Both the position numbers and the translations under genes were made by a program. Below the pieces are notes generated by a model. It had not been told where the DNA came from and ran no database searches. It worked only from the letters and a program-made list of their open reading frames with translations. This document shows positions 25,548-34,116 of a stretch of DNA of 51,605 nucleotides, piece by piece. The stretch's first letter is position 1, and the number at the start of each line of letters is the position of its first letter. Source of the DNA: Leptospira biflexa (GTDB lineage Bacteria; Spirochaetota; UBA4802; JAGODF01); NCBI GenBank assembly GCA_020721925.1, contig DYLV01000003.1:1-51605 (forward strand), read 5' to 3'.

Positions 25548-26108
25548 ATGAAAGTAGTCCATGTATTGAAAAAGATCGAAAGCATAGATGAAGACATACG
25601 GGAACTGAGAAAGCTTGAAAAATCTCTCGCGAGGAATAAATCTTTTTCTACCCCGATATACATGTCCATTGAAAAACAGATAAACATCCTTCTTGGGGAC
25701 AAGATCAAGTTGATGGAGCTTCGAATAGAAAATCCGCCGAAAGAATTTATTGAAGAGAAGGAATCTGAAGAGCCGACCGAAGCTCTGGCAGAAGCGCAGA
25801 AGAAAGAACCGTTTGATTCTAAACAAAAAGTGGTAAAAAGTAAGGGAAAAAAAGCAAAAAAGAAAGAGAAGGTCGACGAATTTGATGAAGCAGTTCCGCT
25901 TGTTACGCAGGATCTGATCGATCAGAAGATGAAAGCGATTCAGGACACCATGAAACAGGAAAAACCGGAAGAAGCAAAGTCGGGGGATGAGCATATAAAG
26001 CTGCTCGATATTGCCCTTGAGAAGGGAAGTATTAGTAAAAATGATATTGAAAATGAAAAGAAGAAAGTGCGTTTTTTCAAAGATAATTTCCCCGGCGGTG
26101 AATATTAA
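25548..26108 (+). CDS. charged coiled-coil protein, unknown function
   Basis: A 186-residue soluble protein not assigned to a family. Residues 1-60 are helical with heptad character (VLKKIESIDEDIRELRKLEK) and then INILLGDKIKLMELRI. Residues 65-125 are rich in Lys, Glu and Ala and probably disordered, including a run of lysines. The end (DLIDQKMKAIQDTMKQ, then LLDIALEKGSISKNDIENEKKKV) is again helical. GAGGT lies 8-10 bases before the ATG. It follows the sensor/STAS pair by 137 bases on the same strand and may belong to that module, but nothing in the sequence proves it. Confidence 0.65.
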   Translation: MKVVHVLKKIESIDEDIRELRKLEKSLARNKSFSTPIYMSIEKQINILLGDKIKLMELRIENPPKEFIEEKESEEPTEALAEAQKKEPFDSKQKVVKSKGKKAKKKEKVDEFDEAVPLVTQDLIDQKMKAIQDTMKQEKPEEAKSGDEHIKLLDIALEKGSISKNDIENEKKKVRFFKDNFPGGEY

Positions 26109-26265
26109 TTTGAGGAAATAATTCAGAAAAATTGTATGGGCAATGGAGCCAAAGAGCAATACAGTGACTGCTGAGAAGAAAAAAGATGAAGTAGTATCCT
26201 GAAATATGAGTATTTTCGTAACGCGCGGAATTCTGTGTACGCGTTTTTCCCCTCTACACGTGCAC

Positions 26266-26308
26266 ATAAGGGAACATCCATTTACATAGTTTTAAGAAGT
26301 TCCCTTAT
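26266..26308. terminator. inverted repeat overlapping the adenylate cyclase stop codon
   Basis: ATAAGGGAAC (26266-26275) and its exact complement GTTCCCTTAT (26299-26308) enclose a 23-base loop. The stop codon of the adenylate cyclase gene, TAA on the minus strand at 26305-26307, lies in the stem. No T run follows on the minus strand, so this is a candidate 3'-end stabiliser or inefficient terminator rather than a classical one. Confidence 0.45.
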
Positions 26309-29034
26309 TTTATGCTTTTTTCAATCATAAATTCTATTTTAAATTTTTCGAAGAAATAATGATTGCTCGACAGCAGATGGCTTCCGCCTCCTTGGAAAGA
26401 GATCATCTTCACGATCGGGAGTGCTTCTATCCCCTGTTTTTGTAATTCCTGGATTTGTTTTGCAATTGATGCAATTTCTTTCAATGTTACGGGCGTGGTT
26501 TTCTTTTTTCCTGGAAGAATGAATTCATAGGTCGGCGGATTGCCTTTTTGATAGCAAACGGTGGCGGAAAATGCGTTGTCTGAGGCAAACTTCCCTAAAA
26601 ATTCGGCTTCAATCAGTTTTGTGACTTCGGTAAAAGTTGATGTGCCGAACTTATCGGTTTTGAGTTTAATGATTTTAAAATTGTCTTTTAACAATATATC
26701 CCTTCCCGTTGCACGATCCACCGAGTCGGTGACTCTATTGCAAAAATCGTAAATATTGAGAAGATAGATATCCTTCATCGAAGCCGGTTTGATTAAAGAA
26801 AAAAAGTTTCCGGTTTCATTGATGATGTAGAATATAACTCTGTCGGCAGTATCTTCAAATACAACGGTGAGCGAAAAGGGACGTCTGTTCTGATAAATCG
26901 ATTGTAAAGTATTAAGTTTCTGATCATCGCCGAAAAATCGGTATTCGATTGAATTTTTTGGCTTTAAGGAAAGAGATGCGAGAAGGTTTGATATATTGTT
27001 GTGAGATTCGCATGAAATGGTAGAGCCTTCTCTGGAGAAGATGTGATATTGATTGCCCAAACGGGTGATGAACCGGGCATTATCATCCGAAGCTTTTTCG
27101 ATTATCAATGAGTATGACTCTTTAAATGTTGCGATTATTGTCTTATAAAATTTTTTATATGATTCCGGCGTCGTTATTGAGAGATAATCGTCGAATGGTC
27201 TTTTCAAGCGCAAGCCGTCATAGAGTATGTCTTTCATTATTGCGGAAAGGTCGTTTTCTGAATGATATTCACGGATGAACGATTCACCCCAGCTGGTAAA
27301 ATACAGATGGTGAATTGTTTTGATAGAGTCTGCATTTTCAACATTAAAATTAATAATAATCATGTTCAATAGTCGAAAAGACTCGGAAAGATAATATTCG
27401 TTTTTAATTTTTGTTTTTTCGGAAGAAAAGAACCCCGATATCTGATTTAATAGTTCAATGACTGAATTTTGATTTATTCTTGTATAGCCTGATTGAAGGT
27501 TGAGGCGGGTGTAGGAAGAGTCGTAAATTTTATTGAACGCCGCCCATGCTAAAAGTTTCAAGAGATTGAATTCTGTTTTGATGGTGGTTGCAACAAACGC
27601 ATCTGATTCGCTCCTGTCTCTTTTATAGAGCCGCCATTCAGGGTTTGGAATGCCCTGGTTAACCGGTTCCACATAGAGAATCGATTCCCCGGGCGTGTCT
27701 TTGAACGTGATAAGCTGATCGATTTTATCTTTTTCCCGGCGAAAATGGGTTTTAATTTTTCTGGAAAGAAGCATGAAATCGGATTCCGAAACTTTTGCCT
27801 GAAGGTTAAGGCGGGGTAGTTGCCTGGATATATTCTGATAGCTCATCAGCATGAATTTTGTGACCCGATCCCAGAAATTCATTACTTTATTAAAGTCCCA
27901 GTTGTCGAAATTGTCGAGGTCTTTGATTTCCTTCATTGTCCATTTCCACTCTTTCACGTAGCGAAGCATTGCTTTGACTTTGTAGGGGATGTTTTTCTGA
28001 TCCTTCACTCCAGCATAGCGTGAAATTTGAGGATCCGCTTTTAAATAGAGATTGAGCTTGAGAATGTCGAGAAGGGATGTATCGGAAATGGTTTTTGAAT
28101 AATAATCAAATACTTCGTGAAACATGAAAAGATATGAGTCGAGCAATGTATCGTCGATTGCTCCGCACAGGACATTGATTTTTATTTTTTGTGAAAGCAG
28201 TGATGATTCTTCTCCGAAGAGATATTTTTCCAGAACACCGAGTTTGATGATTGATTTGAACGGATTGCCCAAAGATTTGATTATCTGAAATAAAGCGGAA
28301 CCTAAAAAATCTTCTTTTGAAATTTCGTAGAGGTTCCCAAGATCGACGAAATCGCTTTCTTTCATTTCCTCAGGAAGTTTTGAGAAAAATTCGTCATAGT
28401 CTTCTCTAACGGATGTTGGCATAACCCACCAGAAGGGAATCTTTCCGGCAATGATGATCGAACTTCTGAAAAATTCGTCTTTCAATACCGCGCCAACGGT
28501 TGAACCGAAAGCCTCTTCTTCATCCTCAGCGAAAATGTTGTTTCTGATACTTTCAATATCATTTACAAAAAGATGAACGGGCACATCCAGTTCTCGGGAA
28601 GCCCATTTTTGCACAGAATCGACTTTCAGCAAAAAATTCGAAAACTGCGTGGGACTTACACTGAATTTATCCACACAGACCCAGTAATCGAAATCTGATT
28701 TTTTATTATAGGCAACAGTGCCGATGCTTCCCATTACGGCGAGCATCTGGATGAAGCGGTTTTGCGGATCAACTTCGGCCTTTACGGCAGGGTACTTGGC
28801 CTTAATAAATTTTTTTGTTTCATCATCGGGCGCGTACCCTGATATTCCAAACGGAACATCGCTTTCAATGAAACCTGGTAATTTTTTGTGGTTAATACTC
28901 AGCAAAAAGGGAATGGCGTTGACGATGCGTTTTATGTTGCTGTTCGGAAGCAATTCCTGAAATCTTTGGAATTTCAAATTATTGAACTGCTCGAATTTGG
29001 CTTTATGTTCTTTTATTATTGTAACAAAATCCAT
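26305..29034 (-). CDS. cyaA: class-I adenylate cyclase
   Basis: A 909-residue protein of the enterobacterial-type (class I) adenylate cyclase family, which makes cAMP from ATP. The nucleotidyltransferase-like catalytic site is visible near residues 100-118: MGSIGTVAYNKKSDFDYWVC, with the GS pair and two metal-binding Asp residues (GSx10DxD). GKIPFWWVMP, at about residue 200, is another class I block. The long remainder lacks a recognised sensor domain; the E. coli regulatory region is only partly comparable. The start is uncertain: ATG 29034 is used, but an in-frame GTG at 29049 adds five residues and neither has a ribosome site. It lies convergent to the coiled-coil protein gene. The dual cyclic-nucleotide-binding protein at 42525-43937 is a possible effector. 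Confidence 0.88.
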   Translation of the reverse strand: MDFVTIIKEHKAKFEQFNNLKFQRFQELLPNSNIKRIVNAIPFLLSINHKKLPGFIESDVPFGISGYAPDDETKKFIKAKYPAVKAEVDPQNRFIQMLAVMGSIGTVAYNKKSDFDYWVCVDKFSVSPTQFSNFLLKVDSVQKWASRELDVPVHLFVNDIESIRNNIFAEDEEEAFGSTVGAVLKDEFFRSSIIIAGKIPFWWVMPTSVREDYDEFFSKLPEEMKESDFVDLGNLYEISKEDFLGSALFQIIKSLGNPFKSIIKLGVLEKYLFGEESSLLSQKIKINVLCGAIDDTLLDSYLFMFHEVFDYYSKTISDTSLLDILKLNLYLKADPQISRYAGVKDQKNIPYKVKAMLRYVKEWKWTMKEIKDLDNFDNWDFNKVMNFWDRVTKFMLMSYQNISRQLPRLNLQAKVSESDFMLLSRKIKTHFRREKDKIDQLITFKDTPGESILYVEPVNQGIPNPEWRLYKRDRSESDAFVATTIKTEFNLLKLLAWAAFNKIYDSSYTRLNLQSGYTRINQNSVIELLNQISGFFSSEKTKIKNEYYLSESFRLLNMIIINFNVENADSIKTIHHLYFTSWGESFIREYHSENDLSAIMKDILYDGLRLKRPFDDYLSITTPESYKKFYKTIIATFKESYSLIIEKASDDNARFITRLGNQYHIFSREGSTISCESHNNISNLLASLSLKPKNSIEYRFFGDDQKLNTLQSIYQNRRPFSLTVVFEDTADRVIFYIINETGNFFSLIKPASMKDIYLLNIYDFCNRVTDSVDRATGRDILLKDNFKIIKLKTDKFGTSTFTEVTKLIEAEFLGKFASDNAFSATVCYQKGNPPTYEFILPGKKKTTPVTLKEIASIAKQIQELQKQGIEALPIVKMISFQGGGSHLLSSNHYFFEKFKIEFMIEKSIK

Positions 29035-29274
29035 AATAGAAAAAAACACGTATAATGTTCTATGTAATTATAGCGAAGCATTCTTTCACGCGTGGGGTAA
29101 TTTTGCAAGAAATAATAATTGAAAAAGTAAGAGGTAATGATTCGTAATTATTACCCTTATGCGAAAATAATACAGCAAGGCTGTTTTTGAAAGATGATTA
29201 TATGCGACTTTATGGAAGCTGCATTCCTTACGGAAAAAAGGGGCAAATAAGGAAGTGGGGAGATAAAAATTTTA

Positions 29275-30288
29275 CTACTGAGAAATTCTGTTGAGATACG
29301 GTACAGGATCGACGAACTCGGTTCCAATCTTAACTTGATAGAAGCACTGATGACGGGATGATTTGCCGGTTTTTCCGACATATCCAATAATTTCTCCCTT
29401 TGAGACTTTATCCCCGACCTCAACGGTGACGCGCTGGCAGTGGGAGTATTGCGTCATAAATCCATATTTGTGGTTGATTGAAACGGTGAGACCGAGGACC
29501 GGATCCCAGCGCACTTCATTGATCTTTCCTGGTGCAGTTGCTCTGATTTCCGCTCCCGGAAATGCGGCAATATCGATTCCCGCATGAAATTCATTCCTGA
29601 AATTGAGGGGAGAAGATCGCATGCCAAATCGGGATATAATATATCCCTCAACCGGCCATGATGAAGGAGTATTGCTGAGAATTTTTTTTCGAGTTTCTAA
29701 AAATGCCTTAATCTTTTTCAGAACTTCCTTGCTGGTTTTGAGTTCCCGTTCGATCTCTTCGGTATTCAGAATTTCTACTGGAGGTGAGTTTGGATCATCA
29801 AGTTCTGCAGCCGGCGCGGACTGTGGATTTCCTCCTTTTGCCCAGAGCGCATCCACGTTATTTTCAGGTGTCAGCGAATATAGATAGGTTATTTCCGGTT
29901 TGAATTTCTGGAAAACATCATACAACCTGTTGATTTCTTCGCGGTATTTTTGTATCTGAATGCGAGAGTTGGATTTATACATCTTCAGCTTTGATACTTC
30001 TTTCACGGTGGAAGTGTGTCGCACTATTGCGATGGAGGTAATGGAAAGAGAAAGCACCAGTGCGATGAGAATGAAAAAAATACTGAATTTTGTCACATGA
30101 AAGTTAATGATTTTCTTCTCAGAGTGGGGTATGAACATGATGGTAATTCGTTCACGCCCTTTTTTCTGGAAGTCGTCCCACCAGAACTGCAATTTCTTTT
30201 GCTTTGCATCGAAATGGCGATGCAAAAAATCAATTATATCGGCCTGGAGGTCGCTTAAATTTGATTCTTTAAAAGGATTTAATCCCAT
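29275..30288 (-). CDS. M23-family membrane-anchored protein with altered HxH site
   Basis: A 337-residue protein with a cytoplasmic N-terminus of about 65 residues, a membrane segment near 68-90 (FSIFFILIALVLSLSITSIAI), a coiled-coil periplasmic stretch at about 95-205 and a C-terminal M23 domain. The first zinc motif is intact (HAGID, His235 and Asp239), and His283 is kept in YSHC. The terminal HxH is changed to HQC (His313-Gln-Cys315), so the third zinc ligand is Cys instead of His, followed by FYQV rather than the common HxEV. It may be an inactive LytM regulator like EnvC or NlpD, or a zinc enzyme with Cys ligation. The start ATG 30288 has no strong ribosome site. Divergent from the LysR gene. 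Confidence 0.82.
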   Translation of the reverse strand: MGLNPFKESNLSDLQADIIDFLHRHFDAKQKKLQFWWDDFQKKGRERITIMFIPHSEKKIINFHVTKFSIFFILIALVLSLSITSIAIVRHTSTVKEVSKLKMYKSNSRIQIQKYREEINRLYDVFQKFKPEITYLYSLTPENNVDALWAKGGNPQSAPAAELDDPNSPPVEILNTEEIERELKTSKEVLKKIKAFLETRKKILSNTPSSWPVEGYIISRFGMRSSPLNFRNEFHAGIDIAAFPGAEIRATAPGKINEVRWDPVLGLTVSINHKYGFMTQYSHCQRVTVEVGDKVSKGEIIGYVGKTGKSSRHQCFYQVKIGTEFVDPVPYLNRISQ

Positions 30289-30768
30289 ATTGTCCGAGCC
30301 GAATTATTTTATTAAATTTTATTCGTAAATGACTTAATAATGTTTTTACTCGCATCACATTGAGCAATCATTTTTTCAAACATTGGATTCCCTCCGAGTT
30401 TCATCAACATGACGCGTATTCTTATTCCGATTTTCTCAGGGCGCTTTATATTGTTTCAGTCATTGACTATAGAAATAAATTATACATATTTAAAATGGGT
30501 ACACAACACTAATTTTACATAAATGTAAGGAAAAAATCACTCATCCCCCCGTTACTATCATTTTCGGCTTTTCGGTTTCCGTCAATAATTTTTTTATGCG
30601 AAGTTACCCGGCATATACATATCCGGCAGATAACAGATGAAAAGTTTATATTGAAAAGCCAGACGGTAGTGGTCAGGAAAGAAATGGTTGACATATATGT
30701 CGGTTAATAGAGGCATATTCATGCGTTTGTTTGTACGATTCGGTTTTTTTGATCGGACGGTAATTCTC
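30289..30768. other. divergent intergenic region with a candidate LysR site
   Basis: 480 bases between the M23 gene (minus) and the LysR gene (plus). It is AT-rich around 30460-30530. TTGACT at 30463-30468 with TATTTA at 30487-30492 is a weak plus-strand promoter candidate (18-base spacer). The dyad at 30515-30528 is listed separately. Open frames on either strand here are not convincing. Confidence 0.5.
30515..30528. promoter_or_regulatory. candidate LysR-type operator dyad
   Basis: TTACAT-AA-ATGTAA is a perfect dyad that contains the T-N11-A pattern recognised by LysR-family regulators. It lies about 240 bases upstream of the LysR start and just downstream of a weak promoter candidate. AT-rich dyads arise easily by chance, so this is a suggestion only. 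Confidence 0.35.
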
Positions 30769-31668
30769 ATGAACAGAGATCTGTATTTCGATCTCAAACA
30801 GATAAAATCCTTCATTGAGGTGGTTCGCACGAAAAGCTTTACCAGAGCTTCGCGCATTCTCGGCCTTGGCCAGACCACCATCAGTCATCATGTAGGGCAG
30901 CTGGAGAAGAATCTGGGTATTAACCTCATCGAACGATCAACGAAAAGTTTTATTCTGACGAAGGCCGGGCAGGCTTTTTATCGCTTTTGCGAAAAGATGA
31001 TGGGGGATCTTGAAAATCTCGAGCACGAGATGGGGGATGAACGAATGCCGATAGCGGTCACAATTGCAGCAAGCACTATTCCCTCCGCATACATCATTCC
31101 AAAAGCGCTGCCGCGTGTGCTGGGGAAAATCACACATGTGAAATATCGCATCAAAGTCTACGACAGTCGGGAAGCCATAGAGCAGGTAAAAGAGCGGGAG
31201 GCGGATGCGGCCGTTGTCGGAAGAATCATCAAACATCCGCACTTATCCTATACCGAGATATGGGAGGATGAGATCGTCCTGGTCTGCCTGAAAAATGCGC
31301 ATCCTTCGAAAATTTCAGCAAACGACATCGCAAAAATTCCATTGGTCATTCGGGAGAAAGGTTCCGGGACGCGGCACTCCTATGAAGAGGCGCTGAACCG
31401 CTGCGGGGTGTATCTTCCAGATTTGAAAGTGGTGATGGAATGTTCCACGTCGGAGATGGCGAAAGAAGCGGTGCTTTCAGGGGCGGGTGCTTCTTTTATA
31501 TCGATTCTGGCCGTGGAACGTGAATTAAAATCTGGCATCTTACAGATCATTGAAGTTAAAGGAGTAAAAATACGACGAAAATTTTATTTTGTGGCGCTGA
31601 AGGGGAAAAAATTGGAAAAACCGGTCCAACAGCTGTATGAAGTGCTGAAAGAAAATATCAGAGCGTAA
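30769..31668 (+). CDS. LysR-family transcriptional regulator
   Basis: A 299-residue regulator. The N-terminal winged helix is typical (LKQIKSFIEVVRTKSFTRASRILGLGQTTISHHVGQLE, then LIERSTKSFILTKAG). The remainder is a periplasmic-binding-protein-like effector domain (AVTIAASTIPSAYIIPKAL, VKEREADAAVVG, VLSGAGASFIS). ATG 30769 is chosen because the conserved region begins only a few residues later; the open frame extends to 30688, giving other possible starts. The gene is 48 bases upstream of, and in the same direction as, the ADP-forming acyl-CoA synthetase genes, which are the likely targets, perhaps in response to the acid or its CoA ester. The effector is unknown. The related CysB/CysL group is possible from the phrasing of the effector domain. 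Confidence 0.88.
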   Translation: MNRDLYFDLKQIKSFIEVVRTKSFTRASRILGLGQTTISHHVGQLEKNLGINLIERSTKSFILTKAGQAFYRFCEKMMGDLENLEHEMGDERMPIAVTIAASTIPSAYIIPKALPRVLGKITHVKYRIKVYDSREAIEQVKEREADAAVVGRIIKHPHLSYTEIWEDEIVLVCLKNAHPSKISANDIAKIPLVIREKGSGTRHSYEEALNRCGVYLPDLKVVMECSTSEMAKEAVLSGAGASFISILAVERELKSGILQIIEVKGVKIRRKFYFVALKGKKLEKPVQQLYEVLKENIRA

Positions 31669-31716
31669 AGCGGTGAAGAGTTGTGATGGACACTACAATC
31701 GTGGAGCACGAATAAC

Positions 31717-33192
31717 ATGAAAGACCTGAAAAAACTATTTTATCCGGAATCGGTGGCAGTCATCGGCGCGTCCGAAAACATGCTCAAATGGGGCTCAATT
31801 ATTATTTCAAACATTATGGCGGGGGGATTCAGCGGAGAAGTCCATCCTGTTTCCACTTCGAGCGAGGTGGTGTATGGGAGAAAAGTGAGCAAGACAATTG
31901 CCGACATTGGCAAACCGGTGGATTTGGCGGTGATAACCGTGCCTGCACATTCCGTCCTGGCAGTATTGGCGCAGTGCGCTTCAGTGGATGTGAAAAATAT
32001 TGTGATTGTTTCATCCGGTTTTAGCGAAACGAACCAGGCCGGGAAGGAACTTGAGAAGAAACTGAGCGATTTCGCACATACGCACGGGATGAATATCGTC
32101 GGCCCCAACACGATGGGGATGGCGAATTTTAAAATCAATCTTCATGCGATGTTTTCACACGTGCGTCTTATCCCCGGCGGCATATCGCTTATGGCGCAGA
32201 GCGGCAATGTGGGAAATCAGATTATGTACTGGGCGGAACAGCAGCACATAGGGCTCAGCAAATTTGTCGGGTCAGGAAATGAAGCGGTGCTCATGTGTGA
32301 AGATTATCTGGATTATTTCAATTCGGACAGCGATACCTCAGTCATCATCATGTATGTGGAAGGGGTGGATAACGGCAGGTCGTTTATGGAAGCAGCCAGA
32401 AGGACTACGCCGAACAAGCCGGTGGTGCTTTTAAAAGGAGGAAGGACGGGCATTGGTTCCAAAGCTGCCATGAGCCATACCGGTGCGCTTGCCGGCAGCA
32501 TCCGCATTTTTAAATCTGCTATGGAACAGTGCGGTGTGTGCATGGTGAATACACAGTCGGAAATGCTCACGTTGGCTGCCGCCTTCGATACCATGCCGCT
32601 TCCAAAAGGCAACAGGATCGGCGTGGTGACGCTCGGGGGAGGATGGGGAGTTATTACCGCCGACGAGTGTGAAGAGCATGGTCTGGTGCTTCCCCCGCTA
32701 TCGGAAGATGTAAGGGAACGTCTCAATGCGATGTTGCCTGATTTCTGGAGTAAAGGTAATCCGGTCGATCTTGTAGGCCAGCCCGATCCGCATCTTTTCA
32801 GGGAATCGGTCGAGGCTATGGCGGCTTCAGATTCGTATGATGCAATCATATTTTTGGGCGTCATCAATTCATTCAAAACGGTACTGCGGCTTTACAATGC
32901 CACAATCAAGCTCGGCAAAGATGTGCAGATGGATCTTGCAGAAATGGAACGACACCTTGATGGGCTTCAGTCCGCCTTTCTTGACACCATTGCGGAATTG
33001 ATGGAGAAATACGAAAAGCCGATTTATCCCGTTGCATTGGTATCGCCGCCCGACCAACCTGTCGTTCACCGTTCGCAGAGGCAAGGAAAATACAGCGCAA
33101 TGATTTTCAAAACACCAGAAGAGGCTGTGAGGTGTCTGGCAAAGCAGTATGGATATGCAAAATATCTGCATAAAATTGGGAGGTTGCAATGA
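31717..33192 (+). CDS. acdA: ADP-forming acyl-CoA synthetase, alpha subunit
   Basis: A 491-residue subunit of an NDP-forming acid-CoA ligase. These enzymes convert acyl-CoA, ADP and phosphate to acid, CoA and ATP, or the reverse. It has the N-terminal CoA-binding Rossmann domain (LFYPESVAVIGASEN), the succinyl-CoA-synthetase-like CoA-ligase domain and the SHTGALAGS block with the catalytic His that is phosphorylated. GPNTMGMAN and SLMAQSGNVG are also typical. The last 90 residues extend beyond a minimal alpha subunit. The stop overlaps the beta gene as ATGA, so the two subunits are made together. The acid (acetate, a branched-chain or an aryl acid) cannot be told from the sequence. It lies under the LysR gene. 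Confidence 0.88.
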   Translation: MKDLKKLFYPESVAVIGASENMLKWGSIIISNIMAGGFSGEVHPVSTSSEVVYGRKVSKTIADIGKPVDLAVITVPAHSVLAVLAQCASVDVKNIVIVSSGFSETNQAGKELEKKLSDFAHTHGMNIVGPNTMGMANFKINLHAMFSHVRLIPGGISLMAQSGNVGNQIMYWAEQQHIGLSKFVGSGNEAVLMCEDYLDYFNSDSDTSVIIMYVEGVDNGRSFMEAARRTTPNKPVVLLKGGRTGIGSKAAMSHTGALAGSIRIFKSAMEQCGVCMVNTQSEMLTLAAAFDTMPLPKGNRIGVVTLGGGWGVITADECEEHGLVLPPLSEDVRERLNAMLPDFWSKGNPVDLVGQPDPHLFRESVEAMAASDSYDAIIFLGVINSFKTVLRLYNATIKLGKDVQMDLAEMERHLDGLQSAFLDTIAELMEKYEKPIYPVALVSPPDQPVVHRSQRQGKYSAMIFKTPEEAVRCLAKQYGYAKYLHKIGRLQ

Positions 33193-33863
33193 AAGAGATT
33201 ATCCTTGAAGCAATGAATAAGAAGCAGAAAGCCCTTTCGGAGTACGACTCAAAACGCGTGATTGCGAAAGCGGGAGTAACGATAACAAGAGAAATTCTTG
33301 TGAAAACAAAGGAAGAGGCGGTAAAGGCGGCAATGGATATCGGCATGCCGGTGGCGCTCAAAGGCTGTTCTCCAGAATTGATGCATAAAACTGAGTACGG
33401 TATGGTGAAAGTAGGTCTTCATACAAAAGAGGAGGTCAGCATTGCATTCGAAGAATTGATGAACAGGGGGATGAAACTGGATGGCGTGCTTGTGCAGGAA
33501 ATGGTCGATGGGGATCGTTTATTTGTCATCGGTCTGACCAGAGATGCGCAGTTTGGCCCCTGTGTAATGTTCGGACTTGGCGGTGTATTTACCGAGGTTT
33601 TGCATGATGTAAGTTTTCGGGTTGCTCCTATTACCATGGATGACGCCTATGAAATGATAGAAGAAATACGCACAAAGGAAATACTCGGGTCTTTCCGCGG
33701 TAGTCCCGCGGTTAACAAAGCGCTTCTTGCGAAAGCGCTGGTGGGGGTGGGTAATTTAGGAGTTGAATTCAATGAAATCGCCGAAATTGATATCAATCCT
33801 CTCATCGTGTGCGATGACCGTCCGATAGCGGTGGACGCATTGGTGGTTCTTCAAAACTCATAG
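33189..33863 (+). CDS. acdB: ADP-forming acyl-CoA synthetase, beta subunit (ATP-grasp)
   Basis: A 224-residue ATP-grasp_5 domain protein, the nucleotide-binding partner of the preceding gene. Family marks are SKRVIAKAGVTITRE, VALKGCSPELMHKTEYGMV, the MVDGDRLFVIGLTRDAQFGPCVMFGLGG block and ending EIDINPLIV. The length equals the usual beta subunit of heterotetrameric acetyl-CoA synthetases (ADP). Its start lies inside the alpha stop codon. About 250 bases without a supported gene follow, then the phosphofructokinase gene on the same strand. Confidence 0.9.
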   Translation: MKEIILEAMNKKQKALSEYDSKRVIAKAGVTITREILVKTKEEAVKAAMDIGMPVALKGCSPELMHKTEYGMVKVGLHTKEEVSIAFEELMNRGMKLDGVLVQEMVDGDRLFVIGLTRDAQFGPCVMFGLGGVFTEVLHDVSFRVAPITMDDAYEMIEEIRTKEILGSFRGSPAVNKALLAKALVGVGNLGVEFNEIAEIDINPLIVCDDRPIAVDALVVLQNS

Positions 33864-34116
33864 GCGATACGTATGTGTCACTGTGCTTTGAAATTACATG
33901 CGCGGAATCAGTAAATCTTCATATGGGACATTCAATGGTATTGGTGTTTGCCCATTGTGTCTCAGAAACACCATGTATTGGGTGCGTTTGGCTGCTGTTT
34001 TTTTATTGCAAAAAACTTAAATGGAATATATATGTCCATCCCGAACGATCAAATCGTGATGGTTGTTTATGCACCATCATTTTTATTATTAGACCATTAT
34101 TGGAGAGTATGTGAAA

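Noticed and set aside
25503..26267. A 254-codon open frame on the minus strand opposite the coiled-coil gene.
   Set aside because: The product is an unusual Phe/Leu/Arg-rich sequence, as expected from the complement of Lys/Glu-rich codons; the plus-strand gene has a ribosome site.
33875..34114. A 79-codon plus-strand frame between the acyl-CoA synthetase and phosphofructokinase genes.
   Set aside because: Cys/His-rich translation without family features, no ribosome site, and its end runs into the phosphofructokinase start.
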